Assembly (NCBI GenBank): GCA_946222675.1
Contig: CAMIMA010000002.1
Coordinates: 124,001-188,000, forward strand
Reading direction: 5' to 3'
Source: an uncultured Candidatus Saccharibacteria bacterium
Lineage (GTDB): Bacteria; Patescibacteriota; Saccharimonadia; Saccharimonadales; Saccharimonadaceae
DNA: 64,000 nucleotides
A program made the position numbers and the translations under genes. Every line of letters begins with the position of its first letter. The stretch's first letter is position 1. The notes below the pieces were generated by a model. It was not told where the DNA came from, made no database searches, and was given only the letters and a program-made list of their open reading frames with translations. Positions 18,381-26,490 of this stretch are shown here, piece by piece.

Positions 18381-19202
18381 TTAGAGGTCAATACGCAGGC
18401 GAGCTTGGGCAAATTCCGGATGGAACTGGTTATTGCGGTAAACAACGTCTACTAGCGAGCTATAAGCGCCAAAGCAAGTTGTGCCTTCTTTAGCACCGTT
18501 TTTGCGGTCAAGCAGATAAGCATAATGCAACAGTTGCGTTACATCGCGTTTGCAATTGCTTTTACCAGTTAAGTCCTCCACGTATAGAACAGCATCCATG
18601 TAGTAATACTCTTCAGTGTGGTCAACCTTACCATCAGCATCGCGGCTCAGCCAAGTAATTTTATGCAGTTTATCGACGTTTTGACGGTCAAACAGTACAG
18701 TCATTGCAACATCATATCCATCACGCTCACAAGTGGTGCGCAATACAACAAATCGGTTGCTAATCATACTGCGAATACTATACCTATACGTCAATTGCTT
18801 CATAACTTCGCTGCGCTTAGAATCGCGAATCGATTCTAAATGAGCAAACTGCAGTGGCGCCTTGGCGTCAGTCTTGCGATAAGCAGCAACTTCATTACTT
18901 ACGGCAACGGACTTTGGGGCTAAATCGCAAGGTTGCGCTACAGTGTATCCGTCCTCCGAGTATACAACATTACGTTGTAACTTCGTGTAGGGGAATACAG
19001 TGTAGCTCTTATGCCGATTGTTGTCATCGAAAACTTCTGTCACGGTCATACGCGTCAAGTCATAGTTCAAATGGAACGGGTGTCCATTCTGGTCTACGAT
19101 TGCGCTATGCTTCGCGGTTTCGTTAACGATGTCTTCTAACGTCGCTTTTACTGCATCTTGATTGTAAGAGCGGACTTCGTCTAATACTTCTATTCCAGCC
19201 AT
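18381..19202 (-). CDS. FDR-repeat array protein, divergent subgroup (e)
   Basis: 273 residues. One clear C-terminal unit: RFVVLRTTCERDGYDVAMT, then VLFDRQNVDKLHKITW and YYYMDAVLYVEDL, closest to the 14941 and 20425 genes. The N-terminal ~130 residues (MAGIEVLDEVRSYNQD ...) have no obvious FDR core but contain a Val/Tyr-rich stretch that may be a decayed first unit. It ends in RLRIDL. No signal peptide or membrane helix. Function unknown. The ribosome site GGAAAGGTT and a GGCACATTAA leader precede ATG 19202. Confidence 0.7.
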   Translation of the reverse strand: MAGIEVLDEVRSYNQDAVKATLEDIVNETAKHSAIVDQNGHPFHLNYDLTRMTVTEVFDDNNRHKSYTVFPYTKLQRNVVYSEDGYTVAQPCDLAPKSVAVSNEVAAYRKTDAKAPLQFAHLESIRDSKRSEVMKQLTYRYSIRSMISNRFVVLRTTCERDGYDVAMTVLFDRQNVDKLHKITWLSRDADGKVDHTEEYYYMDAVLYVEDLTGKSNCKRDVTQLLHYAYLLDRKNGAKEGTTCFGAYSSLVDVVYRNNQFHPEFAQARLRIDL

Positions 19203-19320
19203 TTTAATGTGCCAACCTTTCCGGTCAATAATTATTGGGTAATGTGCAAAGCTTCCGCTTCTCTGAGATATTTTACTATCTCAATACTTATACCATACAA
19301 CTTTTTATGCTTATTGTCAA
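19203..19320 (-). promoter_or_regulatory. Promoter and leader of the 18381 gene
   Basis: TTGACA (19315-19320), 17 bp, TATGGT (19292-19297). The leader has a TTGAGATA/TATCTCA-type hairpin. Confidence 0.75.
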
Positions 19321-19341
19321 TAGCGGTTATGTATAGAAATA

Positions 19342-19364
19342 CCCCCTAACACTAGGCTAGGGGG
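19342..19364 (-). terminator. Terminator of the 19370 gene
   Basis: CCCCCTA/TAGGGGG stem. Confidence 0.8.
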
Positions 19365-19369
19365 AATGG

Positions 19370-20305
19370 TTAGATATCCAGTAACAAGTTAACGTCATCT
19401 TCGTTCTCTAAGTAACGCTGTTCGTTGGTATATTTAATCAGCTCCACTTGAAGCTTTGCAGGGTCAAATGCACCATAGCAGTCCGGCGTTAGTAGTGACT
19501 CTCGATAACTCGGTAGTAGCACTACCCGCGTCGCAAAATCAATTATCTCAGCGTCATCACCCTCTGAAAAGATGCAACTACATGGCGACAAATAATAGCA
19601 CTTGCTACCCGTCAACGCATATTCATGTCGACAGACATAGTTGATATTCATACGGTCGAACAGATAGTACACTATATCGATGCCATCACTTGGCCGCGTA
19701 TGGCCATAAAACACCACGAACCGCGGGCGGTCACCCTTTGGGCCGTAATGGCTTAGCATCTTCTGGTATAGTTCCTTGTATTCATCCGTCCAACCGGTGG
19801 AATTCTGGTGCTCAGCATGCTCGTAAACTATCGGGCTCTGCAATGGCGCAACCGTCATAGCACTAAGTACCATATTAGAATCTTTGTAAGACGTATAGCT
19901 GCTTGAATCGTCTTTTAAGCAATTGCATTGCAATTCGCGCTCAAGCAAGCCACGGTTCAAATTCTTACGCCAATTTGGTTCCCTTGCGTCCAACGTCCAA
20001 TAAATATCGCGATGCGCTTTATCAAGACCACTCTCGCCATGCGTCCAGAAAACATAATCCGTAGCCAGCAAGTAATCCAAGACTCGGCCAGTCTCGTCGC
20101 GCACCACCCGCATGTTATCGGTATCAAAGCGGTTATAGACGAATGTCTTATCCGCTACCTTGTCAAACATGTCACTGTAGCGCAAGCGCCACACCTCATA
20201 TTGATTAGGGCGCTGCTCCTGCGCGTCAAACAACCTACGTATCTGGCACAGGGCGTCATCCGTCTCAATGCCGCGCTCAAGAAGCGACGTAATTGTAATA
20301 ACCAT
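19370..20305 (-). CDS. FDR-repeat array protein, two units (f)
   Basis: 311 residues. Unit 1 is degenerate: QYEVWRLRYSD ... TFVYNRFD (core D-R changed to N-R) ... EPNWRKNL. Unit 2 is canonical: RFVVFYGHTRPSDG ... YYLFDRMN. The spacer between units has a Ser-rich DDSSSYTSYKDS stretch. Ends VNLLLDI. It opens MVITITSL instead of the MxEIVEP found in neighbours. Monocistronic, with promoter and terminator of its own. Function unknown. Confidence 0.75.
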   Translation of the reverse strand: MVITITSLLERGIETDDALCQIRRLFDAQEQRPNQYEVWRLRYSDMFDKVADKTFVYNRFDTDNMRVVRDETGRVLDYLLATDYVFWTHGESGLDKAHRDIYWTLDAREPNWRKNLNRGLLERELQCNCLKDDSSSYTSYKDSNMVLSAMTVAPLQSPIVYEHAEHQNSTGWTDEYKELYQKMLSHYGPKGDRPRFVVFYGHTRPSDGIDIVYYLFDRMNINYVCRHEYALTGSKCYYLSPCSCIFSEGDDAEIIDFATRVVLLPSYRESLLTPDCYGAFDPAKLQVELIKYTNEQRYLENEDDVNLLLDI

Positions 20306-20387
20306 TGTAAGGTACCACCTTTCGGTCTCGTGGCTGCTTTACGCAGCCAATTATCATTACTATATAATAAAAGGGTAGGGCAGTCAA
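20306..20387 (-). promoter_or_regulatory. Promoter and leader of the 19370 gene
   Basis: TTGACT (20382-20387), 17 bp, TATAGT (20359-20364). Perfect leader hairpin TGGCTGC/GCAGCCA, then CCGAAAGGTGGTACCTTACA. Confidence 0.8.
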
Positions 20388-20391
20388 TAAA

Positions 20392-20415
20392 AGCCCCCTA
20401 GTAACCTAGGGGGGC
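20392..20415 (-). terminator. Terminator of the 20425 gene
   Basis: AGCCCCCTAG/CTAGGGGGGCT with loop taac. Confidence 0.85.
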
Positions 20416-20424
20416 TAACAGTGG

Positions 20425-21282
20425 TTAATTAGAGTTTGACACGGAGCCAAACCACATGCCATCGACATTATGATTCTGAACATACCTCGAAACGACTCTG
20501 GTACGTTTGCGATACTTAGATAGCAGAGCGGAATCTTTATCGTCGTGCAGCTGTTCGACATATCGATTCCAAACGCCCGATTTGGTCGCCACATTAACTG
20601 ACGCATCAATCTCGTCTATACTTTTATACCAATCGCGCTCCTCGCACAAAACTGGCTCCATATAGTAGTAAGTGACATCAGTCATCTTGCACTGGTCATT
20701 ACGCCGATGCACTACCATCTTGCGCAGCTTGTCCACCCTTTGGCGGTCAAACAACATCATTATCATGCGGTCGTATCGATCGTAGGAAGAAGTACAGAAC
20801 AGCATAAATCGGTTGTTGATGCGCTTCCGCACGCGATATTTTCGCCTCAAGTACTCAGCTGCCGCCTTGCGTTCGCTTCCTTCAAGCGGGGCAATACTAG
20901 CCATTTCTACTTCAGAATTACCACCGTCCTGCAAAAGCGCCATATTATCAGGGCCCTCGATTGTTGACTCGGAAGTTAGCGTATACGGCGGGTATGCCGT
21001 AATCATACCCTTTCTTTGCAAAATAGACGTATTGGTTCCACCTATCATTTCCTTGGCAAATAATGCGTACCCACCAAAGCAACCACGTTTGTCAAATGAC
21101 TCTGCTAAACATAGTGATGATGAACCATTTATAAATGCATCAGGATAACCACCAAATAGTTTGCTAAAATAAGTATTCACATCTATAGTTACACCCATTG
21201 CCTGAGCAAACTTATCTAGTAGTTGGCGTACCCACACTTCATCATAGGCACGAATTCTCTCGAAGATAACAAAATCAACCAT
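20425..21282 (-). CDS. FDR-repeat array protein, divergent subgroup (g)
   Basis: 285 residues. The C-terminal unit reads RFMLFCTSSYDRYDR, then MMLFDRQRVDKLRKMVV and YYYMEPVLCEERD. The N-terminal half contains LDKFAQAMGVTID, nearly identical to the 14941 protein, followed by a glycine-rich segment. The two proteins therefore share a whole-length relationship. The C-terminus (SVSNSN) lacks the usual L-x-L-D-I end. The leader contains a run of seven C on the coding strand (21307-21313). Confidence 0.7.
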   Translation of the reverse strand: MVDFVIFERIRAYDEVWVRQLLDKFAQAMGVTIDVNTYFSKLFGGYPDAFINGSSSLCLAESFDKRGCFGGYALFAKEMIGGTNTSILQRKGMITAYPPYTLTSESTIEGPDNMALLQDGGNSEVEMASIAPLEGSERKAAAEYLRRKYRVRKRINNRFMLFCTSSYDRYDRMIMMLFDRQRVDKLRKMVVHRRNDQCKMTDVTYYYMEPVLCEERDWYKSIDEIDASVNVATKSGVWNRYVEQLHDDKDSALLSKYRKRTRVVSRYVQNHNVDGMWFGSVSNSN

Positions 21283-21365
21283 TGTAAGGTACCACCTTTC
21301 GGTATAGGGGGGGCTATTTTTAAACCCGATGTCTTTATTATATAACCTTTTATGCTTATTGTCAA
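21283..21365 (-). promoter_or_regulatory. Promoter and leader of the 20425 gene
   Basis: TTGACA (21360-21365), 17 bp, TATAAT (21337-21342). The leader ends ACCGAAAGGTGGTACCTTACA. Confidence 0.8.
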
Positions 21366-21380
21366 TGGTGTTAAAGAAAA

Positions 21381-21401
21381 CCCCTGACGCTAGGTCAGGG
21401 G
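21381..21401 (-). terminator. Terminator of the 21416 gene
   Basis: CCCCTGAC/GTCAGGGG, loop gctag. Confidence 0.85.
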
Positions 21402-21415
21402 CTAATGGTGATGAA

Positions 21416-22288
21416 TTAAATGTCTAAGTAGAGTCGCGCGGTTTCCACGCCATCCATATTCTCGGTCGCTTTAACCAACTCAATCGGTTCATAGTCGACA
21501 CCGCCATTCCGACAAAGGTTAGAAGGCAACAAGTGCTCACGCACCGTAGATTCAATCAATTCCTTGTTATTGGTATAAACTCGACCAGTCTGGTTAATCG
21601 GCGTAGCAAACACCTTATAACTGCCGTCCGTCACCGACTTACGCATATAGAGATGGTCAGCCGCCGCGCGGTCAAAGAGGAAGAGCTTTAGCTCCGTACT
21701 CGTGCCATCCTTATCGATTGCATCGCCGTATAACACCGCAAACCGCGGAAGCTTCACGCCGTCGTAATCCGACTTGGCAATATTACGTAAGTCTGGCGCT
21801 TGTCCGTACTGATTGTCTTTCACGCGCTCAATGCAGAACGCTGTATTAAAAACGCCTAGTTCAGACGATGTCAAAACCAACTCCGTATGAGCGAAACTGC
21901 TGTACGTCTTCACATGATGCAAGCACACATCACGGCCGTCATTCGGTACCGACCACTGGTCATGTGGCCACTGTGGGTTGATGAGGTCAAGCTGGTCATA
22001 AACCTCGCGACGAAATGTTTCAGCCAAGTCCACTTGGTTGTCCATACCGAACGACTCTAAGCTATTTAGCTCATAGTGGAACGACTCGCCATTTGCCGCC
22101 ACGCGCCTCAACCGATACTGGTCAAGATTATCGTACAGATAAACTCGGCTAATGTCGCTGCCGTCGTCATTGTACTCCATAGCGCTCCACGCCACATAAC
22201 GGTTGCCGTCAATTGGCGCATTCTTGATGGCACACGGCACGGCCGTCACCATTCGACTACTAGCAATACTTTTTATTAATTCATACAT
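21416..22288 (-). CDS. FDR-repeat array protein, two units (h)
   Basis: 290 residues, close sister of the 22426 gene. Unit 1: RYVAWSAMEYNDDG ... VYLYDNLD ... NPQWPHDQW. Unit 2: RFAVLYGDAID ... LFLFDRAA ... FATPINQT. It shares MYELIKSIASSR, CIERVKDNQYGQAPDL and the ARLYLDI end with its neighbour, so the two arose by a recent tandem duplication. Start ATG 22288 follows AAGGAGGT. Function unknown, no export signal. Confidence 0.75.
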   Translation of the reverse strand: MYELIKSIASSRMVTAVPCAIKNAPIDGNRYVAWSAMEYNDDGSDISRVYLYDNLDQYRLRRVAANGESFHYELNSLESFGMDNQVDLAETFRREVYDQLDLINPQWPHDQWSVPNDGRDVCLHHVKTYSSFAHTELVLTSSELGVFNTAFCIERVKDNQYGQAPDLRNIAKSDYDGVKLPRFAVLYGDAIDKDGTSTELKLFLFDRAAADHLYMRKSVTDGSYKVFATPINQTGRVYTNNKELIESTVREHLLPSNLCRNGGVDYEPIELVKATENMDGVETARLYLDI

Positions 22289-22386
22289 TTTAATGTACGA
22301 CCTCCTTCGAGGCTAGAATTGTTTCAAGGCAATCGCGGGATTGCGATTGCTCCCGATATTATACAAGAATTTAGCTAAACTGTCAA
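22289..22386 (-). promoter_or_regulatory. Promoter and leader of the 21416 gene
   Basis: TTGACA (22381-22386), 17 bp, TATAAT (22358-22363). Leader hairpin GCAATCGC/GCGATTGC with loop aatccc. Confidence 0.8.
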
Positions 22387-22391
22387 TAAAA

Positions 22392-22412
22392 CCCCTGACG
22401 CTAGGTCAGGGG
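22392..22412 (-). terminator. Terminator of the 22426 gene
   Basis: CCCCTGAC/GTCAGGGG, loop gctag, the same sequence as the terminator at 21381. Confidence 0.85.
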
Positions 22413-22425
22413 TAATAGCGATGAA

Positions 22426-23256
22426 TTAAATGTCCAGGTAAAGCCGCATGTCGTTTACGCCATGCATGTTGTAAGCCACGTGAATCAGTTTCAACTCGTC
22501 AGGGTCCGTATCGCCAAACTCCGGCAAGTGCTGACACGCCGTGGCGCGAATCTGCTTCATATCGTCCGTGCGCGCCATGCTAAAATGGCCGACCGGCCGC
22601 GCGAACACCTTGCATTGCTTGCCGCCACTCGTCTTGCGCACATATAGCTCGCTCTCCTTCTGACAATCAAACAGATACATCTCTGTCGTCTTGCTATCCA
22701 TCGCGCTGCCAATGCCATATAGCGCTACAAACCGTGGGTGATTTGCACTCTGGTAAGTGGCAAGCACTTTACGAAGCAGATCGGGCGCGTCGCCGTGACA
22801 ATTGTTTTGCAGCTTTTCAATGCAAAACACCGTCGTCGCGACGTCTAAACCAGCTAGTATCAAGTCGGTGCGACTGAGGTCGCAGTCCGTCTTAACGTAG
22901 CCCATACATACGTCGCGCTTGTCACCCGGTATCGACCACTGTTTACGACACCACTCTGGGTTAATCTGGTCCAAATGTCGGTAAACTTCTTGACGCACCG
23001 CTAGCGCTGTATCTGATTGTTTTGGCTTAAACGCCTGAATCGCATTGACTTCATAGTGATAATTATGACTACTATCGACCACTTGGTTAAGCTTATCGGC
23101 ATTCAACCGGTCGTACAGATAAACTCGGTCATCACCACCACTGTTAATGGCGCGCCAAACCGAATAGCAGTTGCTGTTAATCGGCGAATTGAGCAGGATG
23201 TTGGAAGCGTTTAAGCCAGCTCGGCTCGCATTAATATTCTTAATTAATTCATACAT
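22426..23256 (-). CDS. FDR-repeat array protein, two units (i)
   Basis: 276 residues from ATG 23256 (MYELIKNINASR); a frame extension to 23346 would run through the promoter and is rejected. Unit 1: CYSVWRAINSGGDD ... VYLYDRLN ... NPEWCRKQW. Unit 2: RFVALYGIGSAMD ... MYLFDCQK (core Arg replaced by Cys) ... FARPVGHF. Ends MRLYLDI. Sister of the 21416 gene. Cys-richer than most members. Function unknown. Confidence 0.75.
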   Translation of the reverse strand: MYELIKNINASRAGLNASNILLNSPINSNCYSVWRAINSGGDDRVYLYDRLNADKLNQVVDSSHNYHYEVNAIQAFKPKQSDTALAVRQEVYRHLDQINPEWCRKQWSIPGDKRDVCMGYVKTDCDLSRTDLILAGLDVATTVFCIEKLQNNCHGDAPDLLRKVLATYQSANHPRFVALYGIGSAMDSKTTEMYLFDCQKESELYVRKTSGGKQCKVFARPVGHFSMARTDDMKQIRATACQHLPEFGDTDPDELKLIHVAYNMHGVNDMRLYLDI

Positions 23257-23346
23257 GTAAGGTACCACCTCAATTACTAGAGATCCAATATGGCCACACC
23301 GTGTGGTCACTGTCTTAATAATATAATGATTCATATACTCTGTCAA
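23257..23346 (-). promoter_or_regulatory. Promoter and leader of the 22426 gene
   Basis: TTGACA (23341-23346), 17 bp, TATTAT (23318-23323). Leader hairpin TGGCCACAC/GTGTGGTCA. The Shine-Dalgarno is GAGGTGG. Confidence 0.75.
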
Positions 23347-23351
23347 TAAAA

Positions 23352-23374
23352 ACCTCTGGCACTAGGCCAGAGGT
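23352..23374 (-). terminator. Terminator of the 23384 gene
   Basis: ACCTCTGGC/GCCAGAGGT, loop actag. Confidence 0.85.
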
Positions 23375-23383
23375 CATTGGTAG

Positions 23384-24313
23384 CTATAGCTCTGTAAGGT
23401 TCAGCCGAATACGGCTGCGCTCAGTCAAAGCATAGTTTTGGTCAATGTTGGGGAGAAGGTTCAACTTCACCTTGGTGGAGTCAAACATCGCCAAACGGTC
23501 GAGATGAGCCGCTTGCAGGGTGAGTTTGTACTTCTTCAGCATCAGCCGGCGCGCGGTAAATTCTGCCATTTTCTGACTCACGTACTCAGCACGTACCTGG
23601 TACACCGGCTTGGCGAAGAAGCGGTTCTGCCCACAGCTACGGTGGTCGCGACAACAAACTTGCCCCAAGTTTTGGCGGTCAAACAGATATAAGAACATCG
23701 CCTTATTGCAAGAAAGCGTGTCATATCCGTAAAACACCACGAACCGCGCAGCACCACCATACAGTCCAGCCACACGCTGCCGCATCTTCAAGAACTTATC
23801 CGGCACGCCGGCATAGGCGCCATAGCCCACGGTCTCAACCACGGTCGGCAAGTCGCGCACCATTGCGCGGTTCGCCGGATTAAGCCAGAGCGTCGTGTTT
23901 GGCGCGTAGCAACTGAGATTAATTTGACTTAAGAATAAATCGCGGTCGAACATAGTCCAGTCACGGTCAGTGCACCAGTCACTATTGAGCTGCTCAATAC
24001 ACTTATGTGTAGCTGCTCGCACTGCGGCAGTCGAACTGGCGCAGGGCATGGTGACGGTGCGAATTGGCATCATCTCGTAGCTAAAGTGGTGGCCCATTTC
24101 GTCACGCACCACCTTCATATTAGGAAACGCCAAGCGGTCGTAAAGATAAACCACACTCGCGCCTTTGCCGCCCACGCCAACCATGTTGACATGACGCGCC
24201 TCATAGCGCAAATAGCTATTGTCACCATCCGCTAAGCCAGCCAGCAATTGTTGCCGCGTCAGCTCATCACCGCCCGTAACATCCTCAATTGGCTCTACTA
24301 TTTCTACTACCAT
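23384..24313 (-). CDS. FDR-repeat array protein, two units (j)
   Basis: 309 residues from ATG 24313 (MVVEIVEPIEDV), chosen by the AAAGGTGG leader; the frame runs open to 24358 into the leader. Unit 1: RYEARHVNMVGVGG ... VYLYDRLA ... YEMMPIRTV ... NSDWCTDRDW. Unit 2: RFVVFYGYDTLSC ... LYLFDRQN ... FAKPVYQV. Ends RIRLNLTEL. Contains a short Cys cluster CCRDHRSC after the second core. Function unknown. Confidence 0.75.
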   Translation of the reverse strand: MVVEIVEPIEDVTGGDELTRQQLLAGLADGDNSYLRYEARHVNMVGVGGKGASVVYLYDRLAFPNMKVVRDEMGHHFSYEMMPIRTVTMPCASSTAAVRAATHKCIEQLNSDWCTDRDWTMFDRDLFLSQINLSCYAPNTTLWLNPANRAMVRDLPTVVETVGYGAYAGVPDKFLKMRQRVAGLYGGAARFVVFYGYDTLSCNKAMFLYLFDRQNLGQVCCRDHRSCGQNRFFAKPVYQVRAEYVSQKMAEFTARRLMLKKYKLTLQAAHLDRLAMFDSTKVKLNLLPNIDQNYALTERSRIRLNLTEL

Positions 24314-24395
24314 TGTAATGTACCACCTTTCGGTCCAGAGGTGCAGGATACACCTCAACTAATCATACTATATAATAATTTGCCGCCAACGTCAA
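24314..24395 (-). promoter_or_regulatory. Promoter and leader of the 23384 gene
   Basis: TTGACG (24390-24395), 17 bp, TATAGT (24367-24372). Leader hairpin GAGGTGt/gCACCTC, then CCGAAAGGTGGTACATTACA. Confidence 0.8.
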
Positions 24396-24402
24396 TTTAA
24401 AA

Positions 24403-24423
24403 CCCCTGGCACAAGGTCAGGGG
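24403..24423 (-). terminator. Terminator of the 24429 gene
   Basis: CCCCTGgC/GtCAGGGG, an imperfect version of the 21381 stem. Confidence 0.8.
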
Positions 24424-24428
24424 AGTAG

Positions 24429-25310
24429 CTATTTGAGCTCGGGTAAAGGGAGATAAGCACGCGACCAAAAGGTTGCCACGTGGCTGCCACGCGCCATTAC
24501 CAGATTGGGATTAACCTTGAATGGGTCAAACTTCTTCACGGATTTAATGGCAAAAACCTCAACTTCATATGTCGTCAAGGCGGCACGCGCCGCTAGCTCG
24601 AGGTGCTCAAAATCAGTATGCGGCGTAACAAGGCTATCAACTGGCTCGATGTAGTAGCGTTGCTTGCCGTTTGCCAGATGTCGGCAATACAAGTTGTTGC
24701 CGCCCAACCGGTCAAATAAATAAATCTTGGTATCGGTTGCCTTACCATCAAGACTGTAAGTGTAAGGCGCGCAGAACGCCAAAAAGCGTTGCGCATCACC
24801 ACGCCTGCCATACAGCTTTTCCAGCTGGTCAGCAAACTCTGTGGCGTCCACCCACTCGACAAAGTCGGGCTTCGACCGGAACACCATGGCATCAAACATG
24901 GCAACACCCGCGCCGTTGTTCTTGCGCGTAATACAATTTGCCTCAACCGCACGCGCCAAGGCGTCAGGGTCTTGCTGCTCGCGCCACGATTTGTTTGTTC
25001 TATCCAAATAATCTTCGGTCGCCTGCATAGCTGCCGCAACCTCACGCGTTGGCACAAGCAAAGTCTCTTGCGGCAAGAGGTTATAGCGCATTAGCCGTGA
25101 GTTCTCGTCGTACACCGCGTAGATGTTGTTCACGTCCAAGCGGTCGTAAATCGCAACATAACTGACATTGGCATTAGTCTCAATTATCCTGCGCTGCACC
25201 TCATACCGGTCGCCCAGATTATCCGCAGCTTGCACTTCATCAAGGAATCCCACGATTCCAGCGTTAGCCTCCACATTAAACTTCGCAGGCTCTACGATTT
25301 CTACTAGCAT
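24429..25310 (-). CDS. FDR-repeat array protein, two units (k)
   Basis: 293 residues. Opens MLVEIVEPAKFN. Unit 1: RYEVQRRIIETN ... VAIYDRLD ... RYNLLPQETL ... NKSWREQQ. Unit 2: RFLAFCAPYTYS ... IYLFDRLG ... YIEPVDSL. The C-terminus (RAYLPLPELK) departs from the L-x-L-D end. Leader, promoter and terminator follow the array pattern. Function unknown. Confidence 0.75.
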   Translation of the reverse strand: MLVEIVEPAKFNVEANAGIVGFLDEVQAADNLGDRYEVQRRIIETNANVSYVAIYDRLDVNNIYAVYDENSRLMRYNLLPQETLLVPTREVAAAMQATEDYLDRTNKSWREQQDPDALARAVEANCITRKNNGAGVAMFDAMVFRSKPDFVEWVDATEFADQLEKLYGRRGDAQRFLAFCAPYTYSLDGKATDTKIYLFDRLGGNNLYCRHLANGKQRYYIEPVDSLVTPHTDFEHLELAARAALTTYEVEVFAIKSVKKFDPFKVNPNLVMARGSHVATFWSRAYLPLPELK

Positions 25311-25393
25311 TTAAAGGTACTACCTTTCGGTCGGGGAGGCACTGAATGTGCCTCAACTTACCATACTATACAATAATCAGCCGCCACCGTCAA
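25311..25393 (-). promoter_or_regulatory. Promoter and leader of the 24429 gene
   Basis: TTGACG (25388-25393), 17 bp, TATAGT (25365-25370). Leader hairpin GAGGCAC/GTGCCTC, then CCGAAAGGTAGTACC. Confidence 0.8.
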
Positions 25394-25408
25394 CAGAGGT
25401 AAAGAAAA

Positions 25409-25428
25409 GCCCCGGCCGAAGCTGGGGC
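25409..25428 (-). terminator. Terminator of the 25437 gene
   Basis: GCCCCgGC/GCtGGGGC with a cgaa tetraloop. Confidence 0.85.
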
Positions 25429-25436
25429 AGGGAATG

Positions 25437-26354
25437 TTATAGATTGGTCAGTTTTAGATACAAACGTGCGGTACCACAACTCGATACGACATGCTTCTGA
25501 TTAGTAAATGGCAAAATATTGATTTCCGCGCGACCGCGGTCAAACTTTGTCTTTTGCTGAGCAAACTCCATATCCGCTTCATACTTACGGAGTAAATAAT
25601 CACGCGTGATATGTTCAATCTCAATTGGATTGTCATACGGTACGCTCAAGCTCTCAAGTGGCTCGTAGAAGTAACGGTCTTCACCATTACCATGACGGCA
25701 GGAGAGAGAATCGAAGTTCAAGACATCGAACAAGTAGAGCATGGTGTCCACCTTGTGCTTGCCAACAGTTAGCGCGCAAAATACCATAAAGCGCGGCCTC
25801 TTGCCATCACCATATAACTCACTAGCCCTAGTTCGCGCCGTTTCAAAGCGGTTATTTGGCGACTGATAGCCAACGCGTTCAATAGCAACTGGCTTTAGCT
25901 CTGGCAACAATGGGTTCATTACCAACTTAAGGTCAGTGCTAGATGCGACATAGTCCGACTTAATGCAGTTAAATACCACATCGCGGCGCAACTGCTTCGT
26001 GTCAAGCTGTTTTTTGATACCGTTGGCACCGTTTAAGTCATTTGCCAAACCTACCACAGTATCGACTGCCTCGATGACTGTCGCATCTTTGGGTGTCTGA
26101 ACGGTGTATGCTGCTCTAAGCTCATAATCAGACAAGTCACCGTTCTCATCATACACCGCCTGGACACCATTAGCATCCAATCGGTCATACAGATAAGCGG
26201 TGTCTACCGCTTGCCCATTGTCGTCAACCGCACCAAGACGCCACACCGTATAGCGATTCGACTCATCGTCTTTCACACCACAGCGCAGCAATCTCTCAGC
26301 ATTGTACTTCACTTTGTTGTCAAATCCAGCTGACTCAATTAATTCTACTAACAT
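25437..26354 (-). CDS. FDR-repeat array protein, two units (l)
   Basis: 305 residues. Opens MLVELIESAGFD. Unit 1: RYTVWRLGAVDDNG ... AYLYDRLD ... YELRAAYTV; the W-x3-Q motif of unit 1 is not clear here. Unit 2: RFMVFCALTVGK ... LYLFDVLN (core Arg replaced by Val) ... FYEPLESL. Ends ARLYLKLTNL. Related in order and motif spacing to the 24429 protein. Function unknown. Confidence 0.75.
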   Translation of the reverse strand: MLVELIESAGFDNKVKYNAERLLRCGVKDDESNRYTVWRLGAVDDNGQAVDTAYLYDRLDANGVQAVYDENGDLSDYELRAAYTVQTPKDATVIEAVDTVVGLANDLNGANGIKKQLDTKQLRRDVVFNCIKSDYVASSTDLKLVMNPLLPELKPVAIERVGYQSPNNRFETARTRASELYGDGKRPRFMVFCALTVGKHKVDTMLYLFDVLNFDSLSCRHGNGEDRYFYEPLESLSVPYDNPIEIEHITRDYLLRKYEADMEFAQQKTKFDRGRAEINILPFTNQKHVVSSCGTARLYLKLTNL

Positions 26355-26439
26355 TTTTAAAGTACCACCTTTCGGCTCTAGAAACGAATTACTTTTGCAA
26401 TTCTGCTTTGATTATACAACTTTTTATGCTTATTGTCAA
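26355..26439 (-). promoter_or_regulatory. Promoter and leader of the 25437 gene
   Basis: TTGACA (26434-26439), 17 bp, TATAAT (26411-26416). The spacer ATAAGCATAAAAAGTTG is identical to that of the 18381 promoter. The leader ends CCGAAAGGTGGTAC. Confidence 0.8.
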
Positions 26440-26460
26440 TAGGGTTTATGCTTAAATAAA

Positions 26461-26482
26461 AGAGCCTCCACGGGGAGGCTCT
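26461..26482 (-). terminator. Terminator of the 26491 gene
   Basis: AGAGCCTCC/GGAGGCTCT. Confidence 0.85.
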
Positions 26483-26490
26483 GAGGTAGA

